Source: Valencia hispanica
Lineage: Eukaryota > Chordata > Actinopteri > Cyprinodontiformes > Valenciidae
Direction: 5' to 3'
Assembly: GCA_963556495.2 (NCBI GenBank)
Contig: OY747721.1
Coordinates: 10,742,649 to 10,806,648 of the forward strand
DNA: 64,000 nucleotides
Each line of letters opens with the position of its first letter. The first letter of the stretch is position 1. A program made the translations under genes and the position numbers. A model generated the notes under the pieces. That model worked only from the letters and a program-made list of their open reading frames with translations, made no database searches and was not told where the DNA came from. Shown in pieces: positions 11,364 through 24,700 of this stretch.

Positions 11364-13819
11364 AGCTTCTAAAGAAAAAGGGCTAAAAAAACAGTATTTT
11401 TTAGCACATCTGTGGATCCATCCAAGACGTCCCATTTTGCTAAAGTAAAACAGGACTTTTCATATACTATAATGTATTTTCAGAGCAAAGAAGCCTAAAT
11501 GTTAAAGTAGCTACCAATCAATCATTAGTTTATTTTGTTGCATGCCTTTTCATTAAAACCTCACAAACATCAACACAACCAGAAAAAAGGGCTAAATAAC
11601 ACAAATTTGTGAAGTAAAATGGTAATGTACTGAAAGATCTGCAAACAGTAATGCTTCGGGTGTTTTTCTTATAATTTATTACCATTAACAAAACCAGAAA
11701 CCGTTTGAACATAATGTTCTTTTTCACAAGGACATTAACTGGTATTTACTGAATTGCCCTCACTGGAAGGCACAATGTTCTTTCTCTAGGGAATTTCTTT
11801 CTACATAAAAGTGTTTTAGTAACACTTTTATTTTCAAATCATGTTCTGCTTTTCCTCATAAGGGCAGGGCCCTCAAGACCAGTTTGGTTGTAGTTTAAAA
11901 TACGACAAAAGTCCAGCCTTTGATAAAGAGGGATTTGGCTTGAGTAAATAGAAGTCATATGTTTACTTGTCAAGATATACTAAAGCTTTCACTATTCATG
12001 GATTTTCTTTCCTAGTAAATTAATCGCAAAGGCCACAAAAAAAAACCTCTATAACCAAATAAAGATTGACACATGGGATATAATGATTGTTTTCAGTTCG
12101 ATAACCACAAAATGAAAATGAATGAGTTTTAATTACTCATAAGAAATCTTCAATTAATAGTAATCACTTTATTACTTTGTCTAAATAAATAAAGATAACC
12201 TTCTAATTGGAAGGAAGGATGATGTACAGACATGATTGATGGATGGATATACAAACATAGTGGATAGATGACAGATGGACACATGGTTGTAGATAAATTG
12301 GTGGTTGGACGAACAGTTGGATGGATAATTGAATGTGGGCAGACTGATGGATGGATGGATGGATGGATGGATGGATAGATGAAGGTGAACAATGGATGGA
12401 TAGATGAAATTATTGAAATGAGCAAATGGGAAAGAGAATAAAGTCTGAAAATACAAACATCTTTCCAAATTCATCCAGACTTGGGAGGATCCATGAAATA
12501 CATTTTTGTTCAGTCCAGAAACTTCAGGCCCATGCAGCTGGATTCTAGTCAGACTCCTGAGGCATCAGGTACGTCTTGACAGATGTAAGAAACAGATCGA
12601 AGCTGATTTTTCTTTAAAGAAATAGACCCCTCCCCCCTTCCCCAAAAAGCTAAAATTGTGACTCTGCTTTGTCATTGTGGGCTAGATAGATGGAGAAAAT
12701 GAGCTGGTGTTGGGAAAAGTATGAAATATTTCACAAGTCAGAAGAGTTCTGAAAATCTATCTGTCCAGAATCTCACAGCAGAGGTGCAGTTTTCCCAATT
12801 TGTTACAGTCGCAGTGAATTTAAAAGGTGTGGAGAAGATCAGAAGGAAATAACAAGATTCCAACCAGAGTATATAAATGTTTATTAGTTCTGGCTTTTTG
12901 CTTCGACTTATGGACAATTTAATGCATTAGCTGAACAACAAATAGCCAATGGGTCTAAGAAGTTGGAAAACAACCTCAGACACCTAATGCACACCAACAC
13001 CCATTCAAAGCTTTTAGAATTCATTAAAAAAAAGGTCCTGGAGGGATGACAGAGTTGGAAGACAGATCAGAAAGCTTGAGCAGCTCATTTGAAATAAATA
13101 ACATATGGGAATAAAACACTTTCTCTTATTACAGAATATTGTTATTGCTTCAGATATATTAAGTGCCATTAATTCAGACCATCAGTGCAGCAACGCCCCC
13201 TTAGAAAGGCACTTGGGCTAAGTGATCCGAACTAAAGAACCAGATTCTGATGAGGACATTCACGTTGAGAGACGACGACGATAAAACAAACAACAAAAAA
13301 AACACCCCGAGGTCCGCTTCCAACAGCAGACCATAACTTTGAAAAGCAATATGGAGAAACGACAACAGCCTCCACATTATCATATCTTATTACATAACAG
13401 AAAGCGACACAGCGAATCCTTATTAGAGCGTATCTTTCATATCAGGCTCCCTTTGTGGAGCAGATGATTTCAATGAGACTTTGTCTTCTTGATATAATAA
13501 CACACAGCGTGGCAGAGCAGGCGGCAGACTCGAGGTGTCACCTCAGCTTTTTGAAAACAGGAACTTTATTCATTACTCAGATAACAGCTGGATTTTAACG
13601 GTCTGAATCAAAGTGGGCGCCCCGTGACACGAATAATCACAAGTAAAAGTTTTATCAGTCACACAGAAAGCCAGCTTTGGACAAGTGTGACTATTCAGAC
13701 TCTGTAAAGTGGTCTGCGGTGATGCATGCAGTTAAAAAGATAAATATTTACGTACGAGAGATTAGCATGCTTCTAAAAGGCACAACAGTAAGAAGAGCTG
13801 TAGCAAACATTCAGGGGGC
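11364..13819. other. Intergenic with a GATG tetranucleotide tract
   Basis: No gene recognised. A diverged (GATG)n region lies at about 12225-12400, with a clean GATG run at about 12347-12375. The open frames across it are repeat artefacts (IHPSIHPS). Confidence 0.5.
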
Positions 13820-14530
13820 ACTTTAACAGTATTCACACCACCTGAACTTTTTACATTTTGTCAAAAGTAATCTTCTATATATCTCATTAATGTGAAACAC
13901 AGTGGTAGCAGAATAAAGATGTAGGGGGTCCATCATTTCCCAGTAATGGCAGGGAAGCTTGTCAGGGTTGATGGGAAGACGGAAATAACTAAATACAAGA
14001 CAATACTGGAAGAGAAAACCTGTTCTGGGTCTCAAAAGAGTTGAGACCAGGGTGGAGGTTCATTTTCCAGGAACATATACGATTGTCTGTTTTTTACCCA
14101 GGTAAATAAATTTGAAAAAGCGTGGCGTGCATTTGTATGCCACACTTTAATTTAAATTTGATTTCCTTTTTTTACCCTTAAATCAAATCCAGTGGAACCA
14201 ATGGAGCAATAATCAAAGAAACAGCCAAGAGACCCATGGCAACCCTGGAGGAGCTGCAGAGATTTATATTCCAGGTGGGAGTATCTGTTGACATGACACT
14301 TGACCTTTATGGAAGAGTAAAGTAAAGATAGGTGGTTCAAAGTTTTGACTCAGGGGGTTGAATATTGTGCATGCTAAAAATGTATAATTTATAAAAATGT
14401 ATCATTTTAATTTTGTTAGAAAAGAATTTCTGAAAACAAGTATCTTTTTCGTTTACATCACAAATTTGTGGTTTTAACATGGCAAAATGTTAAGATTTTC
14501 GGGGGTGTGAATACTTTTGAACAGCACTTT
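13820..14530 (+). mobile_element. Tc1-like transposon remnant, rearranged
   Basis: Starts with CACACCACCTGAACTTTTTACATT-type left end and finishes TGTGAATACTTTTGAACAGCAC. Inside, transposase DNA is out of order: a later segment (GTTGATGGGAAGACGGAAAT at about 13970) precedes an earlier one (GAGGAGCTGCAGAGATTTAT at about 14250). This suggests internal rearrangement or two overlapping copies. Confidence 0.6.
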
Positions 14531-15415
14531 AAATATTATATCAAACACTAAAAATCTACCACTGGACTACCTTAACATGATAATGGTGATCAAATATGAG
14601 TCGCATAGATAACCTCAATACATCGGGGGTTCATAAGCTTTACGTCTGTCGCTTTTCTGTTTAACACATCTTTCATTTTGCTCAGATTAAATGACACAGT
14701 GGATATCTTTGGTTTCCTATTCCAACACCCCGATGAAAGGCTCCGAATTTCATTTTTTCCCCATGTTGGGAAAATGGCCATATCTCCGTATTAGTATTCT
14801 CAAGGTGTGCTTTCACAGTCAAAGCCAGAAAAAAACGGAATCATTTCTCAGCTCAATTAAATGTCCCTCTTTTGTCATTATTTTTGTGAGAAGTTGGTCA
14901 CAGAACTGATGGAAAAGTCAGATCAGGTTCTGGGAGAATCAGGTTCAGAAACTGCTTAGTTATTACATATTAGTACCCATAGAAAATATTCTCTTCGCAA
15001 GATTTAAATGTAAATCAATCTGTTATAAAAATGTAAAAGCATCTAGAAGTGGATTTGAATAGAAAAGGTGCTATACAAGGTTCTGATTCTGTTTTAGTGA
15101 ACGGATTTTCTGCAATATAATTAATCGGAATTAAATTAAAGAAAATATTAGCTGACCATCACCTGCTAATTGCATGATGAAAACTGCATACATGTCCCAT
15201 CAATTTACTGTCTGCATTCATTTTATCCACCTCTAAAAGATTTTCCCTATAACTATTATGAAAAATGCCACAGTTAACTCAGACTAGTTACAAACCTATC
15301 TTTTCAATACAGAGCAGATAGTTTAAGTTTATTTCTAGGAGCTTCTGAGCAGTTTGAATTACTTTTTTCCTAGCTTGTTTGCTTCTAAAGTCAAAATACT
15401 TTCAGAAAAAAAATC
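14531..15415. other. 3' flank of nhlrc2, nothing recognised
   Basis: AT-rich unique-looking sequence immediately downstream of the candidate polyadenylation signal. No ADRB1-like coding sequence, the next gene in human, is visible here. Confidence 0.5.
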
Positions 15416-15421
15416 TTTATT
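15416..15421 (-). terminator. Candidate nhlrc2 polyadenylation signal
   Basis: AATAAA on the minus strand, about 66 bases after the nhlrc2 stop codon. It is the first canonical hexamer and would give a short 3' UTR. Inferred from position only. Confidence 0.5.
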
Positions 15422-15486
15422 CCTCTTTCAAAACTGTAAACAAAACATTGGATATGGGTTTAGATCTGAGAGGCGTACGGCTGGTT

Positions 15487-15749
15487 TTAGAAGGAATAGG
15501 CCAACCCCACGGTGATCTCTCCTTCTCCGGGACTGGCGTCTATTTGAAGAGGCTGGCTGAACGAGGCTGCTTTCATCGTGCAGGCTTTACTTTCCTCCAA
15601 ACAATAAAACAGCCAAACGCTCAACCTGAGGCTGGGGTTTCTGTCCGATTCCTTTACAGCAGCAGGAAGTCTGGCTGAGACACGGAGCGGACGCGTCAAA
15701 TCGATGATGTCTCCGGACGTCGCCTGGCTTTCCAGCAGCCACTCGTTAC
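15487..15749 (-). CDS. nhlrc2: nhlrc2 last coding exon (exon 12)
   Basis: Encodes [20 protein letters not shown], later [20 protein letters not shown] and FSQPLQID, ending GLAYSF plus TAA (15489-15487). This matches the human tail ending ELRYVF. Acceptor GTTTCCCAG. Confidence 0.95.
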
Positions 15750-18700
15750 CTGGGAAACAGCAAAACAAAACTAGGAATTACAAAATAACCAATTTTACTG
15801 AAGCTGTAAAGCCCTCAAAAGCAATCTGATGTGAGGTAGAATAGTAGGTAAAATAAGTATTAATTGAACAAGTAAAAAATATATAAAACACAAGAAATAA
15901 TGATGGTGTAGTTGGGGTAATAAGAAAACTGGGACAAATCGAGCAAAGCAAGTCCTGCTGTGATGTGAGACTTAACAAGCTGCTCAAAATTATTCATCAT
16001 CACGGACTCAGTAAGACTGGGTGGTGGCCAGTCAGGCAGGACATAACAGATTTTTTGAGCTTGATAAGATTAGAAAAATGCACTCATATGTATATCGATG
16101 TTTATGATTTAGCTCTACTCTGTTCAAAATCCCAGAAAAATGCAGTTATTTTATTCTCTGCTGTTAGTTATACACTGGACCCTTAGGCTACTTGTGAATT
16201 TTCCTTTGAAACATGACTCCAAATAATTCACAGAAAACATGAAGATCTGAAGATTTTATTTCTAAAGAAACGCGGCTTCAGAAGCTGAAATACATAGCTA
16301 CAATCCATTTAGTTTCTTTAATGCTGATTGGCTGTAGTAGAAAAGGAAGACCGTAGACGTTAGCTTCTGTAGTAGTGCGAAGAGGTTTTCCATTGTGCGT
16401 ATTAATGCACATTAAGGTATATTTGGTGTGGGAGGGTTGTGGTCCCTAACTCGCAAACAGTGTGGGCCTAATCAAATGACAAAAGATTTGATTTGATTGT
16501 GGGGGTTTTCTTTGCTTAAAAAATCTTGTTTAATTATGACAAACACAAATGACCTAATCTGATATGTTTCATTGTTTTGTTTTAGCCTGTTAGCATATCA
16601 ATATTTGCAAAAAACATAGAAGCTGAAAAGAAATGTCTAGGTTTTGCTAATTTTTCAGGCCTGGATGGCGTCGCTCAGTAAAATATTGTTGATGGAATGT
16701 AAAGGATGACTTTATTATATATATTGTGCGTTTCAAAACAAAAAATTGCTTTGGTCCATGCAACATCTGCAGTGACAACTAACTAATGGCGACTAAAAGC
16801 AAGGCAAACATAACAGTCATCACAATCTGGGAATATAAACTCAGTAAAATAAGAAACGTCCTCTGACTTTCAACTGTTTTTACTTTCAGTAAGCTTAATG
16901 TGTGTAAATATTTGTATGAACACTAAAAGAGTCAACACCATAAGACATAAACTAAAAATGTTTCACAGACATGTGACTAACAGAAATAGAATAATGTGTC
17001 CTTGAATGAAGGGAGGCTCAAAATCAAAAGTACCAGTCAGTATCTGGTGTGGCCACCAGCTGCTTGAAGTACTGCAGTGCATCTCCTCCTCATGGACTGG
17101 ACCAGATTTGTCAGTTCTTGCTGTGAGATGTTACCCCACTCTTCCACCAAGGCACTTGCAAGTTCCTGGACATTTCTGGGGGGAATGGCCCTAGCCCTCA
17201 CCCTGCGATCCAACAGGTCCCAGACGTGCTCAATGGGATTGAGATCCAGGCTCTTAGCTGGTCATGGCAGAACACTGACATTGCTGTCATGCAGAAACTC
17301 ACGCACAGAACGAGCAGTATGGCTGGTGGCATTGTCCTGCTCGATGATCATGTCCGGATGAGCATGCATAAAGGCTACCACATGAGGGAGGAGGACGTCT
17401 TCCCTGTACCGCAAGGCATTGAGATTGCCTGCAATGACAGCAAGCTCAGTCCGATGGTGATGTGATATACCGCCCCATACCATGACGGACCCCCCACCTA
17501 CAAATCGATCCCGCTCCAGGGTACAGGCCTCGGTGTAACGCTCATTCCTTCAACGATAAACACGAATCCGTCCATCACTCCTGGTGAGACAAAACCGTGA
17601 CTCATCAAGTTAAGAGCACTTTTTGCCACTCCTGTCTGGTCCAGCGAAGGTGGGTTTGTGCCCATAGGCGGCGTTGTTGCTGGTGATGTCTGGTAAGGAC
17701 CTGCCTTACAACAGGCCTACAAGCCCTCAGTCCAGCCTCTCTCAGCCTATTGCGGACAGTCTGAGCACTGATGGAGGGATTGTGTGTTCCTGGTGTGACT
17801 CGGGCAGTTGTTGTGGCCATCCTGTACCTTTCACGCAGGTGTGATATTCGGATGTACCGATCCTGTGCAGGTGTTGTCACACCTGGTCTTCCACTGGGAG
17901 GATGATCAGCTGTCCTTCCTGTCTCCCTGTAGCGCTGTCTTAGGCGTCTCACAGTGCGAACATGGCAATTTATTGCCCTAGCCACATCAGCAGTCCTCAT
18001 GCCTCCCTGCAGCATGCCTAATGCACGTTCACGCAGATGAGGGACCCTGGGCATCTTTCTTTGGGTGTTTTTCACAGTCGGTAGACAAGTCTCTTTGGTG
18101 TCCTGTGTTTTTAGAACTGTGACCTTAAATGCCTACTTTCTGTAAGCTGTTAAGGTCTTAACAACCATTCCACAGGTGCATGTTAATTAATTGATTATGG
18201 TTAATTGAACATGCATGTAAAAACATTGTTTAAACCCTTTAAAATTAAGATCTGTAAAGTTATTTGGATTTTTACAACATTATTGTTGAAATACACAGTC
18301 CTGAAAAAGGGACGTTTCTTTTTTTGCTGAGTTTAGATGCCCAAAACATGGTGGTACATAACAAACGGTCACCACATTTATCTCAGGTCAATCTGTCCCC
18401 AGAGATACTCTGACAGCACAACGAAAAACAAGATCCAGCTACAGCTTAGACCAAGTTCGGTTTGTGTGAAAGCTCCGATCTGCCCGCCTGTTGACTGAAG
18501 CCTCAGCGTTTCCAATGACTGCCAAACAGAGAACTAACAAATGTTTAGGAACATTTATTTTCTAACACAATGAAGGTACTTTTAAAACTAAATTCAGATC
18601 TTTTGCAGCATAAAAATGAGTAAGAAGTTCTAGAGGGAAGGCTGGATTTTCTACTGTGAGAAACTCTAAAGTCAGAGAGATGACAAAATCCATGCCCACA

Positions 18701-21700
18701 GTGATTAATGAAGCCATGGCCTTACATGAGGTCCCACAGAAGCAATTTCTAAAAAGCTTTAAAAAAAAAAACAATTTAGATCTGGCGTATAGCTCTAACT
18801 TGATCCATTAAAATTCCTGCCTCTGTGCTGATCCGATCAGCAGAAGTCTAGACTGTGCATAATGGGACAGCAGAGGATCACGTAACATAGCCTGGTGGCT
18901 AATTATGTGAACCGAGGCATGTCGCCTTATCAAAATGTTCTAAAAATAGCCAGCTGATAAAGTTGACTGCACGCTGCGTCACTCAGAAAGATGGAAACAA
19001 GTCAAGATCATATGTCTACCTCTACATTTATTGGCACCTCTGGTAAAGCAAATATTTAAAATAAATACAAATGTATAGCTATGAAGGCCAAGGCCAAGTT
19101 TTCTTCCTTTAGATCTAACCCGCCTATTACGATTTTTAGCTATTTTAATTTTGTTATTGAGAGACTAGTAAACCTAAGAGAAAAATGTGTTGCTAGCAGA
19201 GTTAAAAAAACAAAAGAATTCCTATATCTTTGCTACTTATGCATTAAAGCACATCCTTGACCTCCATCTGATTATTTATGAAGTTTACTGATATGTTTAT
19301 AAACCAATAATGAGTGTTTTTTTCATTTGATCACCTACATGAGCTTTTCAGGAAAACAAATACAAAGTTCAACCTCTAGCTTATGTCTATTGTATTTTTT
19401 TTTACCTCCCTTAGCATCCTGCCTACTGCATGGTGATGAGACAAACTTGCATCCAGCCCAGCTTGCCATGGCTTGAGTTCTTCTAAACGTTTTAAATATT
19501 GCTCTGACTGTAGGTGTAGGAATGTCTGGACGAGGTATTTTCTTGTAACAACAACAGGAATCTATGAGCAACATAAATGCTGAATTTTAAACATCCTCAT
19601 TCGTCACCAGCCGTAATATCTGGGATTTCTACAAGTCAGTTCTAGTCATATTTATTTCAACTCCTTTAAATAAAACCCAAAAGTGAAGACAGATACCTGA
19701 ATAATCTTGCTGAAAACACATAAGGGAGGTTTAATTTGAGAGTTGCAATAAAAACTACACCAAATCTCAGTTGAGCAAAACAAAACCCTGGACAACGAGG
19801 GTATAAATGCATCCTTATCAGCATGTAAGGATGGTTTAGGATTAGTTAGGAATAAAATGTTTAGCATCAACGACATTTGTAAGAGAGAGTTAACATTTTC
19901 TTACCCTCAGCTGAGAGTGCCCAGCAGCTGGGTGCCTCGTCGGTGAGTTTTACTCCTTCTGGAAGCGAAATGGTGAGTGACAGGACAACAGTCTGGCCCA
20001 CAGACGCCGTAACTGGGGGCAAATCTTTCATGACAGCTGATTTAGGCAGCGTGGGGACTTTGGTGGCTCCCAAAGGCTTCACAGATGCTGAGTCTGTGTA
20101 CTCAGAGGAGATGTGGAACTGGTTAGGAGACAGATTTAGGTGTTTGGATTAATGCGGAGCAAGGAGAAAGCTACTTACGCTCACATTGTTCTTTTCTATG
20201 TCACCTTTTACCGTAGAGGGCAAATGTTTTTAGGAAAGATTAATTACACAAAGATGGACAAAATGTAAAGTCCTTTCTCAAGGTTGCAAACACACACTCT
20301 TTTCAAACACACACAGACACACACGCACAAGCCTGACCGGGGAGACACTGTTGGAGTCCAGGTTAAGAACTTTGATTTTATGGTTGTTGGTGTCAGCCAC
20401 GTAGAGAAGCTTCCCCCCGATGCAGATTCCTCCTGGTTCATTAAAGCAGGTTTTGGTAAACTGTGGGCCCAGAGTATCTCCAGCTTCTCCTGTCCCTGCT
20501 AACGTGGTGCAGTGCTTTGTCTTTGGATCCACCACCTTGATCTGAACACAATGACACAAATAAAGGAGGGTTAACCTCAGAAAGGGCTCCAATACGTTTT
20601 CAATTCCCAAATTCCAAACTTTTTAATAGTCAAAGTAAACTTCTTAGTCCACTTGTGGCTCATTTTAAAAATATCAATACTAAAGTTCTCCACAAAGTCA
20701 CAAATATTTCTACAGAGGCCAGGCTTTAAATGCCTGCAAAAATTAAAAAATCACAGTAAGGAAGAAATGAAGGATAAATGAAGTATGAAAACAAGGTAGG
20801 TGAGGACTGGAAAAAGAAGAAAAAGAAAAGAAGGAAGGAATATAGGGAAGACAGGAACAAAGGAATAGAGGGAAGACAGGACAGATTGAGCAGCATTTAA
20901 AGAGTGGGACAGAGAATTAAGAGCCAGTTTTCGATGCTTTGGATCTAAATTGAAGTGAGAATTAGGAACTTTCTGTAACCTCTAAGGCCTGAAGGAACCC
21001 TGAATGACACCAGAACCGTTACATGAACAACACACTGATGGAGCAGCCTTGTGACGAGCCTCAATTACCTTGTGGTTGTAGGAGTCGGCCACATAGAGCA
21101 GGCTTTGTTCAGAAGCCCAAGCAACACCAAGGGGATGCTGCAACTTGGCATCCACCCCCTTCCCATCGACGTCCCCGAAAGCAAAAAGGTTCTGATGGAC
21201 AGAAGACAAAATATTCACAAAGTGGAATCAAAATTCAAATGGCCGACAAAAGCAACATAGAAAAGGGGTGAGGAAAGTATAAGAAGGTATTTTAGATTTA
21301 TTATTATAAGTGGAAAACACAGTCTGATGACCATTTAAAAGAAAAACAAAATGCTTTAACAATAAATTACTTTTAAATAAATTTTAATGCAGTACATTGA
21401 GAAGCTGAAGAAAGTGCTCCAGCTTGTTTGAGGCCAACATGAACAGAGTAGATGAGACAACATTACATCTAAATAGTAACTGGTTTGTAAGAGGGATGAC
21501 AAATCTGAACAGATGGCAATTTATTCTTGATCACTCAGTTCGGATAAAACTTATTTCTGTAGCACAACATTGTAGAGACAGAATTATGTCTTTGAAAGCT
21601 TGTATGAATCAAATGTTAGTTTATATGTATCTGAATGTTTTTATTCATTGAAAGAGTCAGAATTATGTTTCTCGGTAAACACAGCTAAAATCTGCTAAGG

Positions 21701-24700
21701 AGTCACGGAGTAGCACTGAAACTGAAAATATTCTCTTCAGGGGACAAAAAAAAGAAATTTTGCTTTTCTATTCTGATCATGGCTTTTAAGGGGACAAAGA
21801 GGACTAGGGACTCTGTGGAGGGAGAGAGAGAGAGAGAGAGAAAGGATGGATGGATGGATGGCTGACAGATGGATGACATGGATGGATAGATGAATGAATG
21901 GATAGCAGATGGATGGATGGCAGATGGATGGATGAATGGATGGGTGGATAGCAGATGGATGGATGGATGATAGAGGAAAGGATGAATGGATGACATGGTT
22001 GGATGAATGAATGAATGAATGAATGAATGGATAGCAGATGGATGGATGGATGGATGGGTGGATAGCAGATGGATGGATGGATGGATGGGTGGATAGCAGA
22101 TGGATGGATGGATGGGTGGATAGCAGATGTATTGATGGATGGGTGGATAGCAGATGGATGGATGGATGGGTGGATAGCAGATGTATTGATGGATGGGTGG
22201 ATAGCATATGGATTGATGGATGGGTGGATAGCAGATGGATGGATGGATGGATGGATGGGTGGATAGCAGATGGATGGGTGGATAGCAGATGGATGGATGG
22301 GTGGATAGCAGATGGATGGATGGGTGGATAGCAGATGGATGGATACCACGTTTCTCTAAACCATGCTGATGTATTTAAATGAGCCTCTCTGTTAGGTCTT
22401 ATTGAAACCCTGGGGAAGCAGAAAGTCTTGGATTACTACTTAGAGCTTCCTGGACAGTTGTCAACTCTCAGTAAAACAGAAATCAAATATTTCAGTAAGA
22501 TGAATTATGTGTCCCTATTGGTGAGGTTCAAAATGAAAGGCTTCTGTAGCTTAACATTCAGACACAAAACACCTTGAATGCTTTAGACTGGGACTTTAAA
22601 GCTGACAGCTTTGTACAAATGACATAAAAGATTTTAGTTCTCCCCAAACCCAGCAAGTTATGGCTTATTTGAAGGGTACAAACTCCTCAGTAAAGTGGTT
22701 TATGCTTTAGAGCTCTTTGTTATGGAACAATGCATAACACCCAAAAATGAAACGTAGCTTAAAATTGCTGGAAAACATTACAACCCCAAAAGTTGTTTTT
22801 TCAGGCGGTGCTTCAGCAGGAAAACAAGTTAGCCTGTGTTTGTTTGTGGGGCTTTTTTTTGGTTTTAAATCAATACCTTCTATTTATGGAAGAACAACCG
22901 TGAATCCTTGTGACTGCCTAAGGCTTACAGAGATTTCTACAAAAGCTTCCTTCAAAATGGAGTAAATAATTTTTAGAAAGCTGAAAATGTGTTTATTTTT
23001 TTTAAAAACTTTTATAGAGAACGTTTGTCAACAAATCAAGTAAAAACATATCAATTTGAGCCCTAAACCCACCAAAGATTGGCAAAAAAAAGCACAATGG
23101 ATTCTCATGGTTAAATGCAACAAAAACGTAAAAAACTAAAATGGTAAAAAACAATTAGTCCTGCTGTTTATTCCACTATCTGTTTTCGCACCCACCAGTG
23201 GGTCCCTCTCTCCTCCAACCAGATGCCTGACGGCTCCGTCCTTCAGGGCCAGGGTGCGGATGGAGCTGCTCTCGCTGTCGGCCACGTACAGGCAGCTCCA
23301 GGGCTCCTCTGCAGCCAGAGTCAGGCCCGAAGGCTGGGCGAAGCCCGCCTTGTGAGGGTAGGCGTTGTTTCGGTTCTCCTCGCTGCCGCTGCCCGCCCAT
23401 CTCACGCAGGTTCCTGCCTTGTATTCACTGTTAGAGGGGTACAACAGAAATAAATGGATTCCCTGTGATGTTGCCCCAACTAAAATAACGCAGTGCTGTA
23501 AAAAAGTATTTGGCCCCCCTTACAGATTTCTACTGTTTTTACTTTCAGATAAAACACATTTCAATATCAGATAAAGATAACCTGAGTAAAAACAACATGG
23601 GGTTTTCAAATGCCCACTCTTCTTCACAGAACTATTTTAATTCAGCCACACTGGAGTGCTTTCGACCATGAACGACCCGTTTAGGTTTATGCCATGACAT
23701 CTCAATCATATTTCTCTCTCAACTTTGACGAAACCACTCCAAACCCTCATTTTGATTTTAATTAAGGCATTCAGAAGTGGACTTGCTGGTCTGCTTTGGA
23801 TCATTGTCCTCCTGCAAAACCCAAGTGAGCCTGGCAAATGGCGAAGGTAGTTTGGACGTTTTTCCCCAAATAAATGCACAGCCTGGCCAAAAAAGAAAAC
23901 GGTCGACAGACAAAAAATAAAAACGGTTAAACACTGGACCTCCTTTAGCTTTGATGATTTTACACATTCGCTGTGGCTTTGTATCGATCAGCTTCTGCAA
24001 TTTTACAAGATTTATTTCCATCCAGGGTTCCGTAAATTTTTCCCCAAGATCTGGTAATGATGACGGGAGAGTTTGACCACTGCGGAAAGCCTTCGCCAGC
24101 ACATCCTAAAGATTCTCAATGAGTTAAGGTCTTCTACTGCTTCGGCCAATACATGGGTAAAAATATGGATTGCTGTTGAAGTGTAATGTTGTTGAACCTG
24201 GACCTGACAAACTGCAACAACCCCAGACCATAGCACCGCCCCCAGAGGCCTTTACAGTACGCAGTGCCCATGATGGGGATCTGCTTCTCTTCTTATTCTC
24301 ATGTGCCCATCACTCTGGAAGAGCGTAAATCTGGACTCAGCCCACATTGCCTTCTTCCTTTCTTTATGCTCCCTAGCAAACTGAAGCCTTTTTCTCCGCT
24401 TAGCCTCACTGATTAGTGGCTACACAGCGGTTCAGACCCAATCATTTGAGTTCCCTTCAGATCGTATGTGTAGAAATGCTGTTACTTTCACGATTAAACA
24501 TAGCTCTGAGTTCTACTTTTGTTTCTCTTTGATTTGATTTCACCAAAAGTTTCAGTGATCGTCCATCATGATCATTGTGATCATGTTTTCCAACCACAAC
24601 TTTTCCAAGAAGACGATGGTTCCCCACTTTTCTTAGAGTTTTTATTAATGCGCTGGACTGTTCTCTACCCAGTTTTAGTAGTTTCTGCAATCTCCTTGGA

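Noticed and set aside
12150..12474. Two overlapping minus-strand proteins rich in IHPS
   Set aside because: Same simple-repeat artefact over a (GATG)n tract.
1..15400. ADRB1 or another host gene downstream of nhlrc2, as in human
   Set aside because: No seven-helix receptor sequence or other recognisable host exon is present; only transposons and unrecognised DNA.
17006..17465. Plus-strand open frames inside the Tc1 element
   Set aside because: Antisense shadows of the transposase, which is clearly on the minus strand.
21844..22347. CRISPR-like array of regularly spaced repeats
   Set aside because: Repeats are contiguous GATG variants without unique spacers, in a vertebrate intron.
21737..22349. 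Long open frames on both strands (HPSIHPS and MDGWMDGW proteins)
   Set aside because: They are translations of the GATG minisatellite. All frames stay open because the repeat lacks stop words; no start context or splice partners.
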